A stretch of 8,115 nt of DNA from JAVBKB01 sp031554275 (GTDB lineage Bacteria; Bacillota; Bacilli; JARBTR01). The DNA lies in contig JAVBKB010000210.1 in the NCBI GenBank assembly GCA_031554275.1, positions 1 to 8,115 on the forward strand, given 5' to 3'. Positions 1-5,424 of the stretch are shown piece after piece. Each line of letters starts with the position of its first letter. Position 1 is the first letter of the stretch. The notes below the pieces were generated by a model. The model was given only the letters and a program-made list of their open reading frames with translations, had not been told where the DNA came from and made no database searches. A program made the position numbers and the translations under genes.

Positions 1-2
1 AT

Positions 3-140
3 GTAGTGACAATTTCTTTGTCAGATGCAATGCAATTAGTCGAATCCGGCAAAATTTGTGATGCGAAAACAATCATTGCCTTGCAATATTTGAAGCTACA
101 GCAATTTCTAACTGAAATTAATTCTAATCAAAAAGCGTAA
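3..140 (+). CDS. nudF: NUDIX hydrolase NudF (ADP-ribose pyrophosphatase), C-terminal fragment
   Basis: The 5' end of the gene lies outside the window; 45 codons remain before a TAA stop. The tail, with segments LSDAMQLVESGKICDAKT and IIALQYLKLQQ, resembles the last helices of bacterial ADP-ribose pyrophosphatases. In that family a 'DAMxLVxxGKIxDAKT' stretch ends the fold, and the catalytic NUDIX box would be further upstream and is not visible. The known role is hydrolysis of ADP-ribose to AMP and ribose 5-phosphate in the cytosol. Position supports the call: in Bacillus relatives nudF lies just upstream of spoIIM and fur. The gene is followed by a strong hairpin-plus-T-tract terminator. The fragment is short, so the identification rests on the tail sequence plus gene order. 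Confidence 0.8.
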   Translation, partial: VVTISLSDAMQLVESGKICDAKTIIALQYLKLQQFLTEINSNQKA

Positions 141-166
141 AGTGCATGCAAATTTGCAGATTCATG

Positions 167-195
167 TCATAACACTATCTGCTCTATCATAAATT
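167..195 (+). promoter_or_regulatory. Candidate sigma-E promoter of spoIIM
   Basis: TCATAAC (167-173) fits the sigma-E -35 consensus KMATATT at 5 of 7 positions. After a 14-bp spacer, CATAAATT (188-195) fits the -10 consensus CATACAHT at 7 of 8. Spacing is within the range known for sigma-E. SpoIIM expression in the mother cell under sigma-E is established in B. subtilis. The predicted start near 202 falls in the loop of the overlapping hairpin. Consensus was matched by eye. Confidence 0.6.
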
Positions 196-236
196 CTAAT
201 ATAGATTGAATTATGATAGAAAGGTAGTGTTTTTTT
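171..236 (+). terminator. Rho-independent terminator of nudF overlapping the spoIIM RBS and start codon
   Basis: A long imperfect hairpin is readable. CTATCAT (184-190) pairs with ATGATAG (213-219). AATTC (192-196) pairs with GAATT (208-212), with one bulged A at 191. The outer part CACTATCT (173-180) pairs with AGGTAGTG (222-229), including one G-U pair. AA 171-172 can pair with TT 230-231. A run of seven T follows (230-236). The loop is 197-207. The 3' arm contains the spoIIM Shine-Dalgarno sequence and the T run contains its TTG start, so the structure should both stop nudF transcripts and hide the RBS on any read-through. Confidence 0.8.
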
Positions 237-867
237 GTTATTTCAGCGTATTTATAGCTTTTTTAAACAAACACTTAAAGAACATTCATCGATTTTTCTC
301 TTTGTCTTTGTATTGTTTTTGGTAGGGATAATATTTGGAGCGATTGTAGTTAATAGTCTTAGTTTGGATCAAAAAAGCGACTTATTCACCTATTTGACCA
401 AATTTTTTGAGGAAATTCATAATGGACATGTTGTTTCTTCGAAGATGAATCTATTTGAAAATTTTCAAGAAAATCTTAAAGTCTTCCTACTGATTTGGAT
501 CCTTGGTGTATCCTTAATTGGTGTTCCATTAATTCTAATTCTGCTCTTTGTAAGAGGAGTAGTGATTGGATTTACAGTAGGATTCTTAGTCAATCAAGCT
601 GGTGCAAAAGGATTCTTTCTAGCTTGTGCAACAGTTCTACCGCATAATTTAATCAATATCCCGCTCCTGATATTTGTAACAGGGTTTTCAATCTTAGTCT
701 CGATCAAAATGATTGGAAGGCAGTTTCAAAAAGATTTTCAAGAACCAATGAAAAGGTACTTTAAACTGTATCTATTGATCCTAATTGTTGGAATCATCTT
801 TATATTTATTGCAACTATTATTGAAATCTTCTTTTCACCAATTTTAATGAAAATCATTATAAATTGA
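235..867 (+). CDS. spoIIM: Stage II sporulation protein M (SpoIIM)
   Basis: This 210-residue polytopic membrane protein belongs to the SpoIIM (DUF95) family. SpoIIM works with SpoIID and SpoIIP in the DMP peptidoglycan-remodelling complex that drives engulfment of the forespore. The N-terminal tail has basic residues and leads into a first membrane helix at about 17-41 (FGAIVVNSL at its end). Then come a loop with a DLFTYLTKFF segment (49-58) and further hydrophobic segments at about 81-106, 108-130, 134-160 and 177-200. Family-typical stretches are GFTVGFLVNQ (112-121), VLPHNLINIP (134-143) and EIFFSPILM near the end. The start is TTG, the only in-frame choice before a stop at 217-219. It is preceded by GAAAGGT (219-225) about 9 nt away. 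A sigma-E-like promoter and a hairpin overlap the leader. Lying between nudF and fur matches the usual Bacillus order. Confidence 0.95.
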   Translation: MLFQRIYSFFKQTLKEHSSIFLFVFVLFLVGIIFGAIVVNSLSLDQKSDLFTYLTKFFEEIHNGHVVSSKMNLFENFQENLKVFLLIWILGVSLIGVPLILILLFVRGVVIGFTVGFLVNQAGAKGFFLACATVLPHNLINIPLLIFVTGFSILVSIKMIGRQFQKDFQEPMKRYFKLYLLILIVGIIFIFIATIIEIFFSPILMKIIIN

Positions 868-873
868 TTATTA

Positions 874-902
874 TTTATAATAATTCTAATTAAAAATATA
901 TT
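874..902 (+). promoter_or_regulatory. Candidate upstream fur promoter with PerR-like box
   Basis: TTTATA (874-879) and TATATT (897-902) are 17 bp apart and could be -35 and -10 elements for sigma-A. A near-perfect PerR box overlaps the -35. Positions 875-889 read TTATAATAATTCTAA, matching TTATAATnATTATAA at 13 of 14 defined positions. The same bases lie in an inverted repeat, ATTATTAT at 867-874 and ATAATAAT at 877-884. PerR control of fur is known in B. subtilis. The region is extremely AT-rich, so chance matches to AT motifs are a real concern. Confidence 0.4.
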
Positions 903-927
903 TTGCTTTTATTTTCTCAATTACTTT

Positions 928-954
928 TGTTATAATGAAAATTAAGAATTCTTA
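928..954 (+). promoter_or_regulatory. Proximal fur promoter (extended -10) with PerR-like and palindromic sites
   Basis: TGTTATAAT (928-936) is a perfect extended -10 element; the -35 region (TTTATT at 908-913, 17-bp spacing) is weak, as is usual for that class. The -10 lies inside TTATAAT-G-AAAATTA (930-944), a weaker PerR-box match (11 of 14). Immediately downstream, at the expected transcription start (about 943), is the perfect 12-bp palindrome TAAGAATTCTTA (943-954). Both are reasonable operator candidates for PerR or for Fur autoregulation. Confidence 0.6.
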
Positions 955-982
955 TTGAGAATTAATGGTAGAGGTGAGACTG

Positions 983-1450
983 TTGGAATCAAGACTTGAC
1001 CGCATTAAAAAGCAACTACATTCTTCAAGCTTTAAACTAACACCTCAACGTGAGGCAACAGTTCAAGTATTACTTGAGAACGAAGAGGATCATTTATCGG
1101 CTGAAGATGTCTATATGTTAGTGAAAAACCTTTCACCTGAAATTGGATTAGCAACTGTATATCGGACATTAGAATTGCTAAGTGAATTAGAAATTGTAAA
1201 CAAAATAAATTTTGGTGATGGCGTTTCTCGTTTTGATCTTCGTGTGGAAGGTGCCTCAAGATTTCATCATCATTTAGTATGTTTTAAATGTGGGTTTGTA
1301 GAGGAAATCTTTGAAGATTTGCTGGAACCAATAGAAGCTAGGATCGAGAAAGAGTATCAATTTCATATTAAAGACCATCGACTTACATTCCACGGTGTTT
1401 GTAGGAAATGCACTAAGGATAGTGAAGAAAGCGCTTCAAAGAACGAATAA
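983..1450 (+). CDS. fur: Ferric uptake regulator Fur
   Basis: Fur is a cytosolic, iron-sensing DNA-binding repressor of iron-acquisition genes. With the TTG start at 983 it is 155 residues, beginning MESRLDRIKKQLHSSS as in Bacillus Fur proteins. The winged-helix domain includes KLTPQREATV (18-27) and the recognition helix in GLATVYRTLELL (55-66). The dimer and metal domain carries FHHHLVC (94-100) and DHRLTFHG (131-138). Structural-zinc cysteines are C100, C103, C140 and C143, in two CxxC pairs. The start was chosen because AGAGGTGA (970-977) is ideally spaced from TTG 983. The upstream in-frame ATG 965 (six more residues) has no good Shine-Dalgarno site. DHRLTFHG and gene order favour Fur over its paralogues PerR and Zur. 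Two candidate promoters with PerR-like operators precede it. Confidence 0.95.
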   Translation: MESRLDRIKKQLHSSSFKLTPQREATVQVLLENEEDHLSAEDVYMLVKNLSPEIGLATVYRTLELLSELEIVNKINFGDGVSRFDLRVEGASRFHHHLVCFKCGFVEEIFEDLLEPIEARIEKEYQFHIKDHRLTFHGVCRKCTKDSEESASKNE

Positions 1451-1465
1451 ATAGTAGTAGAAGAT

Positions 1466-1498
1466 AAAAAAATGTGCTTCCAATCACTTATTTTTATG
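1466..1498 (+). terminator. Possible weak terminator or hairpin after fur
   Basis: An A/T-rich imperfect inverted repeat, ATAAAAAAATGTG and CACTTATTTTTAT around an 8-nt loop (CTTCCAAT), can form 11 of 13 pairs and ends in a T-rich stretch. It could end fur transcripts, but there is little G+C in the stem. The remainder of the 175-bp fur-yqzK gap shows no promoter I can defend. Confidence 0.3.
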
Positions 1499-1625
1499 TA
1501 TAAACAGTCTTTCCCTTGGCATATCCTTATAAATAATGGGATGTAAGAAACGTTTTGAGTGAGTTGATCTGATATTTATAGGCAACCTCGAAAATTCTTA
1601 TAAATTAGTATATAAGGACAGTTAA

Positions 1626-1847
1626 ATGAGACAGCTGCTGAGATTTGTATTGCAATTAACGAAGGTTTTCTTATTGTTTGCTTTGTTTTCAATTATCTTT
1701 TATTTCGCTATCAATTGGTTTAATGAAGAGTATCAAGGGTTTAAACGATACGATAATCCAAAGGATGGGGCAATTGATGTGTTTCAACCAGCGCCATCAG
1801 ATGATTATCTTGATCGGTTAGTTGAGTTTTATTTAGATGGGGAGTGA
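1626..1847 (+). CDS. yqzK: YqzK/DUF4227 family small membrane protein
   Basis: This is a 73-residue protein of unknown function. It has a short basic N-terminus, one hydrophobic membrane segment at about 12-32 (VFLLFALFSIIFYFAINWF region), then a soluble tail with WFNEEYQGFKRYDNPK. The NEEY...RYD.PK pattern and a terminal DRLVEFYLDGE match what I recall of B. subtilis YqzK (DUF4227), which sits at the same place between fur and xerD. The predicted topology is one membrane pass with the acidic tail probably outside, by the positive-inside rule. The start ATG has AAGGA (1613-1617 region) about 8 nt upstream. The stop codon overlaps the first possible GTG start of xerD, so the two genes are very probably cotranscribed and translationally coupled. 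Its role is not known and should not be inferred from the neighbours. Confidence 0.88.
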   Translation: MRQLLRFVLQLTKVFLLFALFSIIFYFAINWFNEEYQGFKRYDNPKDGAIDVFQPAPSDDYLDRLVEFYLDGE

Positions 1848-1852
1848 AGGAT

Positions 1853-2746
1853 TTGCAGGATCAAATTTCTGATTTCATGCATTTTCTAACAATTGAAAAA
1901 GGACTCGCAAATAACACATTGATTTCTTATCGTCGAGATTTGGAGTCCTATCATAAATTTCTTATCGAAACTTTTGATTTCACATCTTGGAATGAGATCA
2001 ATAGGAGCCATATAGTACAATTTCTTGCAAAGCTGAAGGATGAAGGCAAGTCTGCAAAGACTTTAGCTAGGCATACTGCCTCTATTCGCTCCTTTCATCA
2101 ATTCCTGTTAAGAGAAAAAGTAGCTCCTACAGATGCCTCATCACATATTGAAAGTCCAAAGCTTGAAAAATCACTTCCTAAAGCTCTCTCAATGGAAGAG
2201 GTGGATCTGTTTTTAAATACTTGTAACAAGGGAACTCGTTACGATATTCGTGATAAAGCGATCATAGAGTTACTCTATGCCACCGGTATGCGAGTAAGTG
2301 AATTAATAGCATTAAATATTGATAGTATCTATATGGATCTGGCTTTTGTAAGATGCATTGGCAAGGGGAATAAAGAAAGAATCGTTCCAGTTGGCAGAGC
2401 AGCATTACAAGCTGTTGAACGTTATTTAAAGCGTGCTCGACACAAGTTTGTGAATTCAAAGAAAAGAGATGCTGCGTTATTTCTTAATCAAAAAGGTGGG
2501 CGGATTTCACGGCAAGGGCTGTGGAAAATTATCAAAGGACACACTAAAGAAGTGGGTGTACAACAAAATATTACACCGCATTCCTTGCGACATTCTTTTG
2601 CAACGCATCTCTTAATGAATGGTGCTGACTTACGATCTGTGCAAGAGATGTTAGGTCATGCTGATATTTCAACAACACAAATCTATACCCATATCACAAA
2701 TACAAGGTTGAAGGATACCCATCGTCAATTTCATCCTCGAGGTTGA
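1853..2746 (+). CDS. xerD: Site-specific tyrosine recombinase XerD
   Basis: XerD pairs with XerC/CodV at the dif site to resolve chromosome dimers. It is cytosolic and acts on DNA at the division septum with FtsK/SpoIIIE-type translocases. With the TTG start at 1853 it has 297 residues, the family length. The N-terminal SAM-like core-binding domain covers about 1-85 (FLTIEKGLANNTLISYRRDL). The catalytic domain has all six expected residues: R147 (ATGMRVSEL), K171 (GKGNKE), H243 and R246 (HSLRHSFATH), H269 (LGHADISTTQ) and nucleophile Y278 (IYTH). The TTG start was chosen because GGGGAGTGA (1839-1847) is well placed for it. The in-frame GTG at 1844, which would overlap the yqzK stop by 4 bp and add three residues, has its Shine-Dalgarno site too close. 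The fur/yqzK neighbourhood favours XerD over XerC. Confidence 0.96.
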   Translation: MQDQISDFMHFLTIEKGLANNTLISYRRDLESYHKFLIETFDFTSWNEINRSHIVQFLAKLKDEGKSAKTLARHTASIRSFHQFLLREKVAPTDASSHIESPKLEKSLPKALSMEEVDLFLNTCNKGTRYDIRDKAIIELLYATGMRVSELIALNIDSIYMDLAFVRCIGKGNKERIVPVGRAALQAVERYLKRARHKFVNSKKRDAALFLNQKGGRISRQGLWKIIKGHTKEVGVQQNITPHSLRHSFATHLLMNGADLRSVQEMLGHADISTTQIYTHITNTRLKDTHRQFHPRG

Positions 2747-2768
2747 ATTTTTTGAAAGAATTTTATCA

Positions 2769-2859
2769 AGCAAAATGATCATTTTCAATTTTCTGTGCAC
2801 AATAGTAAAGTTATTTACTTTGTAGAGGATATTGAAAGTGCATGCATTTTGCTTTTTTT
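2769..2859 (+). terminator. Possible long-loop terminator and structured region after xerD
   Basis: AGCAAAATG (2769-2777) is complementary to CATTTTGCT (2845-2853), followed by a run of seven T (2853-2859). The separation is long, but the loop holds its own perfect hairpin, AGTAAA-GTTA-TTTACT (2804-2819). A 14-bp palindrome AAAATGATCATTTT (2772-2785) competes with the left arm. This could be the xerD terminator. The stem is AT-rich and the loop unusual, so confidence is modest. Confidence 0.35.
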
Positions 2860-2911
2860 GAAGACAATTGATCGAATGTTTGCAATTGAAAAATACTTAT
2901 TAGAATCATTC

Positions 2912-2954
2912 TGTGATTCAGGTCATGTTTTCTATTCTTTATATCAATTATTAT
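2912..2954 (+). promoter_or_regulatory. Candidate Crp/Fnr-activated promoter of ric
   Basis: TGTGA-TTCAGG-TCATG (2912-2927) matches the TGTGA-N6-TCACA consensus of Crp/Fnr proteins at 8 of 10 defined bases. TATTAT (2949-2954) is a good -10 and predicts a start near 2961, which puts the site centre at about -41.5, the class II activator position. The overlapping TATGAT (2952-2957) would give -44.5. There is no good -35 hexamer, as expected of an activator-dependent promoter. The gene after ric encodes a Crp/Fnr protein. Confidence 0.6.
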
Positions 2955-2989
2955 GATTATGAAAACGAGTATGAAAGGGGTTTTAGTAT

Positions 2990-3670
2990 ATGTTCACAGC
3001 TGAGACAAAGACCGGAGACATTGTGACCAAATTTCCTGGAGCAAGCAAACTATTTAAAGAGCGTAGAATTGATTATTGTTGTGGGGGTAACCGCCCAATT
3101 GGTGAAGTCCTTCAAGAGAAGAATTTACCACTTTCTTTGATAGATGAATTAAATCAAATGGCCGCGGCTAAAGAAATTCAACCAATTAATAACTGGGATC
3201 AAATGAGTGAGGTTGAAATAGTTGATATCATTTTATCGAGATTTCACGTACCTACTTTTGAATTACTAGATGAACTTACTCAATTTGTAAATAAAGTTGT
3301 CAGTGTTCATGGGGGAGATCAACCACATTTAGTTGAAATGAAATCCGTCTTCAATGAAATTAGAAATGAAATGAGAGATCATTTTCAAAAAGAAGAAGTG
3401 ATGTTATTCCCGCATATTAAGCAGTTTTCTTTAACAAAATCAAGCGAAGAACGTGTGATGATTCAAGCAATGATTCAACAAATGGAGTTTGAGCATGATG
3501 GTGTTGGGGCGCTGCTTTCCAAACTTCGTGATATTACCCATGACTATCAAGCACCAGAGAGTGCATGCAACACTTACCGACTCACTTACTTGAAACTAGA
3601 GGAGTTAGAATCCCTTACGTTTGATCACATTCATACTGAGAACAACATTCTATTCAAACGATTTGCATAG
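2990..3670 (+). CDS. ric: Iron-sulfur cluster repair di-iron protein Ric (ScdA/YtfE family)
   Basis: Ric proteins restore iron-sulfur clusters damaged by nitric oxide or oxidants, acting in the cytosol through a non-haem di-iron centre. The 226 residues split into an N-terminal ScdA_N/DUF542 domain (about 1-60), with DYCCGG at 29-34 (C30, C31), and a C-terminal hemerythrin-like four-helix domain (about 78-226). Likely iron ligands, by comparison with E. coli YtfE, are H86 (RFHVP), H131 and E135 (DHFQKEE), H169 (FEHDG), and H213 and E217 (DHIHTENN). The length is normal and no key residue is missing. The ATG is preceded by AAAGGGG (2974-2980) with a 9-nt spacer. It is the first gene of the block that also holds a Crp/Fnr regulator and a YwiC-like protein. 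A Crp/Fnr-type site upstream suggests control by oxygen or nitrosative signals. Confidence 0.95.
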   Translation: MFTAETKTGDIVTKFPGASKLFKERRIDYCCGGNRPIGEVLQEKNLPLSLIDELNQMAAAKEIQPINNWDQMSEVEIVDIILSRFHVPTFELLDELTQFVNKVVSVHGGDQPHLVEMKSVFNEIRNEMRDHFQKEEVMLFPHIKQFSLTKSSEERVMIQAMIQQMEFEHDGVGALLSKLRDITHDYQAPESACNTYRLTYLKLEELESLTFDHIHTENNILFKRFA

Positions 3671-3674
3671 CCTA

Positions 3675-3718
3675 TTTAGATTCACACAGCGATGGTGTAT
3701 ACTTCATATAAAGTGTAC
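3675..3718 (+). promoter_or_regulatory. Candidate promoter and inverted repeat before the Crp/Fnr gene
   Basis: TTTAGA (3675-3680) and TATACT (3698-3703) lie 17 bp apart and form a plausible sigma-A promoter for the regulator. The -10 overlaps the left arm of an 8-bp inverted repeat, GTATACTT (3697-3704) and AAGTGTAC (3711-3718), with a 6-nt centre. It pairs fully if one U-G pair is allowed. No T-tract follows, so an operator is more likely than a terminator. Only 59 bp separate ric from the next gene, so read-through is also possible. Confidence 0.45.
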
Positions 3719-3729
3719 TTGAAGGTGAA

Positions 3730-4440
3730 ATGATGAAAACCGAACCCCAACGCTGTGTGTGTTCGGGACCAGTTTGTGCAAAGCTGGTGCCGATTTTTAC
3801 ATCCTTATCAGAGGAAGATCTTGTGCTCGTCACATCTCTTGTGAAGAAGGAGTTCTACAAAAAAGGTCAGGCCCTCATTAATGAGGGTCAAATTTCTAAT
3901 GCGTTGTTTATTATCCATTATGGAAAGGTCAAACTGTCGAAAACAACGATTGAAGGAAAAGAGCAAATTCTTCACTTGCTGATGCATGGTGATTTCTTTG
4001 GAGAGCTTAGTGTGTTCCAGCAGAATCAAGTGTCGAACTTTACTGCTTATGCACTTGAAGACACAGAAGTGTGCATTCTGAATCGAAATGATTTGGCGTT
4101 ATTGATGAAAAAGCACTCAGATATCTCAGTCAAAATTGTTCAAGAAATGACAAATCGGCTTTCCCATACGGAAAATCTTTTGCAAACGCTAGCTACAAAT
4201 GATGCTGAGACCCGACTTGCGCATCTATTAACATATTTTTGTGAAAAGTACGGTAAAAAGACTCCCGAGGGAATCGAAATTCTATTACCAATTACCAGAG
4301 AAGAAATGGCAAATTATATAGGTGTGACGAGAGAAACCATCAGTAGAAAGCTTAGCAAATTTGAAGCGGAAGGCACTGTTCAAGTTGATGGTAAGCGGCT
4401 TATTGTGAAAGAACTTAGCAAACTTTACTTGATAAATTGA
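3730..4440 (+). CDS. Crp/Fnr-family transcriptional regulator with N-terminal Cys cluster
   Basis: This is a 236-residue cytosolic regulator. A cyclic-nucleotide-binding-like beta-barrel (about 22-130) includes GQALINEGQ, the glycine turn YGKVKLS, and GDFFGELSVF (87-96). A dimerisation helix follows (about 130-155). The winged HTH spans about 160-236, with recognition helix VTRETISRKLSKFEAEG (199-215). R201, E202 and R206 correspond to CRP R180, E181 and R185, consistent with binding TGTGA-type sites; S205 is FNR-like. Three cysteines near the N-terminus (C9, C11, C16; pattern CxCx4C before VPIF) could bind an Fe-S cluster or sense redox. There is no C-terminal cysteine cluster of the B. subtilis Fnr kind. 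Other cysteines are C115 and C171. ATG 3733 (one residue shorter) is better spaced from GAAGGTGA (3721-3728) and may be the true start. The probable target is ric. Confidence 0.93.
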   Translation: MMKTEPQRCVCSGPVCAKLVPIFTSLSEEDLVLVTSLVKKEFYKKGQALINEGQISNALFIIHYGKVKLSKTTIEGKEQILHLLMHGDFFGELSVFQQNQVSNFTAYALEDTEVCILNRNDLALLMKKHSDISVKIVQEMTNRLSHTENLLQTLATNDAETRLAHLLTYFCEKYGKKTPEGIEILLPITREEMANYIGVTRETISRKLSKFEAEGTVQVDGKRLIVKELSKLYLIN

Positions 4441-4532
4441 TTTTGGTAAACATAGTTATGAGAAATCATTTTCGCTGTATCGCGTTTTTATGCTTCACCG
4501 TTCAAAGGAAAACTTTGTAAAGGAATGATAGA

Positions 4533-5249
4533 ATGGTAATACCAAAAGAGCATGGAACATGGATGATGTTTTTTTTGCCTGTGATACTTGGAACATCGCT
4601 TACAGAAGCCACTTGGTTTCATTTACTCTATATTATTGGCTGGTTCTTTCTATTTCTAGCATCAACTCCGTTACTAAATATTGTTCGTAATCAGAAAAAC
4701 TTTGGACAGATGTTGCCATGGCTCATTGGTTACAGTGTAATTGCTGTTGGCTGTTTGATCCCTGTTGTACTACACCAACCTAGACTACTAGTAATTGGTG
4801 CATGCTTTGCTCCTTTGTTAGCTGTTAATGTCTTTTTTATTAAGAAGAAGAATGAACGAAGTCTCATTAATGATATTTGTGGAATAATGATTTTTTCTTT
4901 AGGTGGCGTGGGAGCTTTTATCATCGGTTCTGTTAATTTCACTGTCCACAGTTTGGAACTATTTGTGATCACAACTAGCTATTTCTTAGGTGTAGTATTC
5001 TATGTGAAGTCACTCATTCGGGAGCGATTAAACCGAAGCTTTACGATTAAATCGCATCTATGCCACCTAGTCATCTTATTTGTGCCGTTTGTGATTGGTT
5101 TGCCATATCTTGTGATTGCTTATATCCCAAGCTGTTTAAAGGATTTCTTAACAAATCGCAGCCGCCAATTGAAACCAATGGTTATTGGAATAATTGAGAT
5201 GATTAATGGCGTTGTCTTTTTCGTATTATGTCTCTTTATCATATTATAA
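4533..5249 (+). CDS. YwiC-like multi-pass membrane protein
   Basis: This 238-residue integral membrane protein has about eight hydrophobic segments (roughly 10-25, 29-47, 61-80, 84-103, 114-133, 140-160, 175-200, 215-238). The opening PKEHGTW (4-10) and the charged motifs ERSLINDICG (108-117) and FYVKSLIRERLNR (156-168) match my recollection of the YwiC-like family (PF14256). No catalytic function is established. The EHG(A/T)W opening and conserved loop residues recall membrane prenyltransferase-like folds, but that is only an impression. In B. subtilis ywiC lies beside fnr in the anaerobic nitrate-respiration region, so finding it after a Crp/Fnr gene here supports a shared anaerobic or NO-related role. 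The ATG follows AAAGGA (4519-4524) with an 8-nt spacer. The 92-bp gap before it shows no clear promoter or terminator. It ends in a strong terminator. Confidence 0.85.
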   Translation: MVIPKEHGTWMMFFLPVILGTSLTEATWFHLLYIIGWFFLFLASTPLLNIVRNQKNFGQMLPWLIGYSVIAVGCLIPVVLHQPRLLVIGACFAPLLAVNVFFIKKKNERSLINDICGIMIFSLGGVGAFIIGSVNFTVHSLELFVITTSYFLGVVFYVKSLIRERLNRSFTIKSHLCHLVILFVPFVIGLPYLVIAYIPSCLKDFLTNRSRQLKPMVIGIIEMINGVVFFVLCLFIIL

Positions 5250-5279
5250 AATTTATTTTCCATCGCATTCAAAAACGAT

Positions 5280-5323
5280 AATACTAGGGGAATCATTTCA
5301 ATGATTTTGCCCTGGTATTTTTT
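5280..5323 (+). terminator. Rho-independent terminator of the ric-Crp/Fnr-ywiC block
   Basis: AATACTAGGG (5280-5289) pairs with CCCTGGTATT (5310-5319), with one U-G pair. An inner stem AATCAT (5291-5296) pairs with ATGATT (5301-5306) around the loop TTCA. A T-tract follows (5318-5323). This is the cleanest terminator in the window and separates the stress block from deoB. Confidence 0.9.
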
Positions 5324-5345
5324 AAAACATTAATTACCTTAATTA

Positions 5346-5354
5346 TGATAAAAT
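5346..5354 (+). promoter_or_regulatory. Candidate deoB promoter (extended -10)
   Basis: TGATAAAAT is an extended -10 element (TGn plus TAAAAT), sitting just after the ywiC terminator; the matching -35 region is poor. It would give a leader of about 145 nt before the deoB ATG. Since a strong terminator lies upstream, deoB-pdp must have a promoter somewhere between 5324 and 5490, but this particular placement is uncertain. Confidence 0.4.
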
Positions 5355-5424
5355 GTTGTCTTTTTCCAGAGAATTATTTCAAGTGCATAAAGATTTGAGG
5401 CCATATTCTTATCATCGCCTTGTC

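Noticed and set aside
1516..1544. Promoter for yqzK starting at TTGGCA
   Set aside because: No acceptable -10 lies 16-18 bp downstream; TATAAA at 1528 is far too close.
4472..4490. CGC...GCG followed by TTTTT as a terminator for the Crp/Fnr gene
   Set aside because: Only three base pairs can form, too few for a terminator, and the next gene probably belongs to the same unit.
4963..4974. TTGTGATCACAA palindrome as a Crp/Fnr site
   Set aside because: It lacks the 6-bp spacer between half-sites and lies inside the ywiC-like coding sequence.
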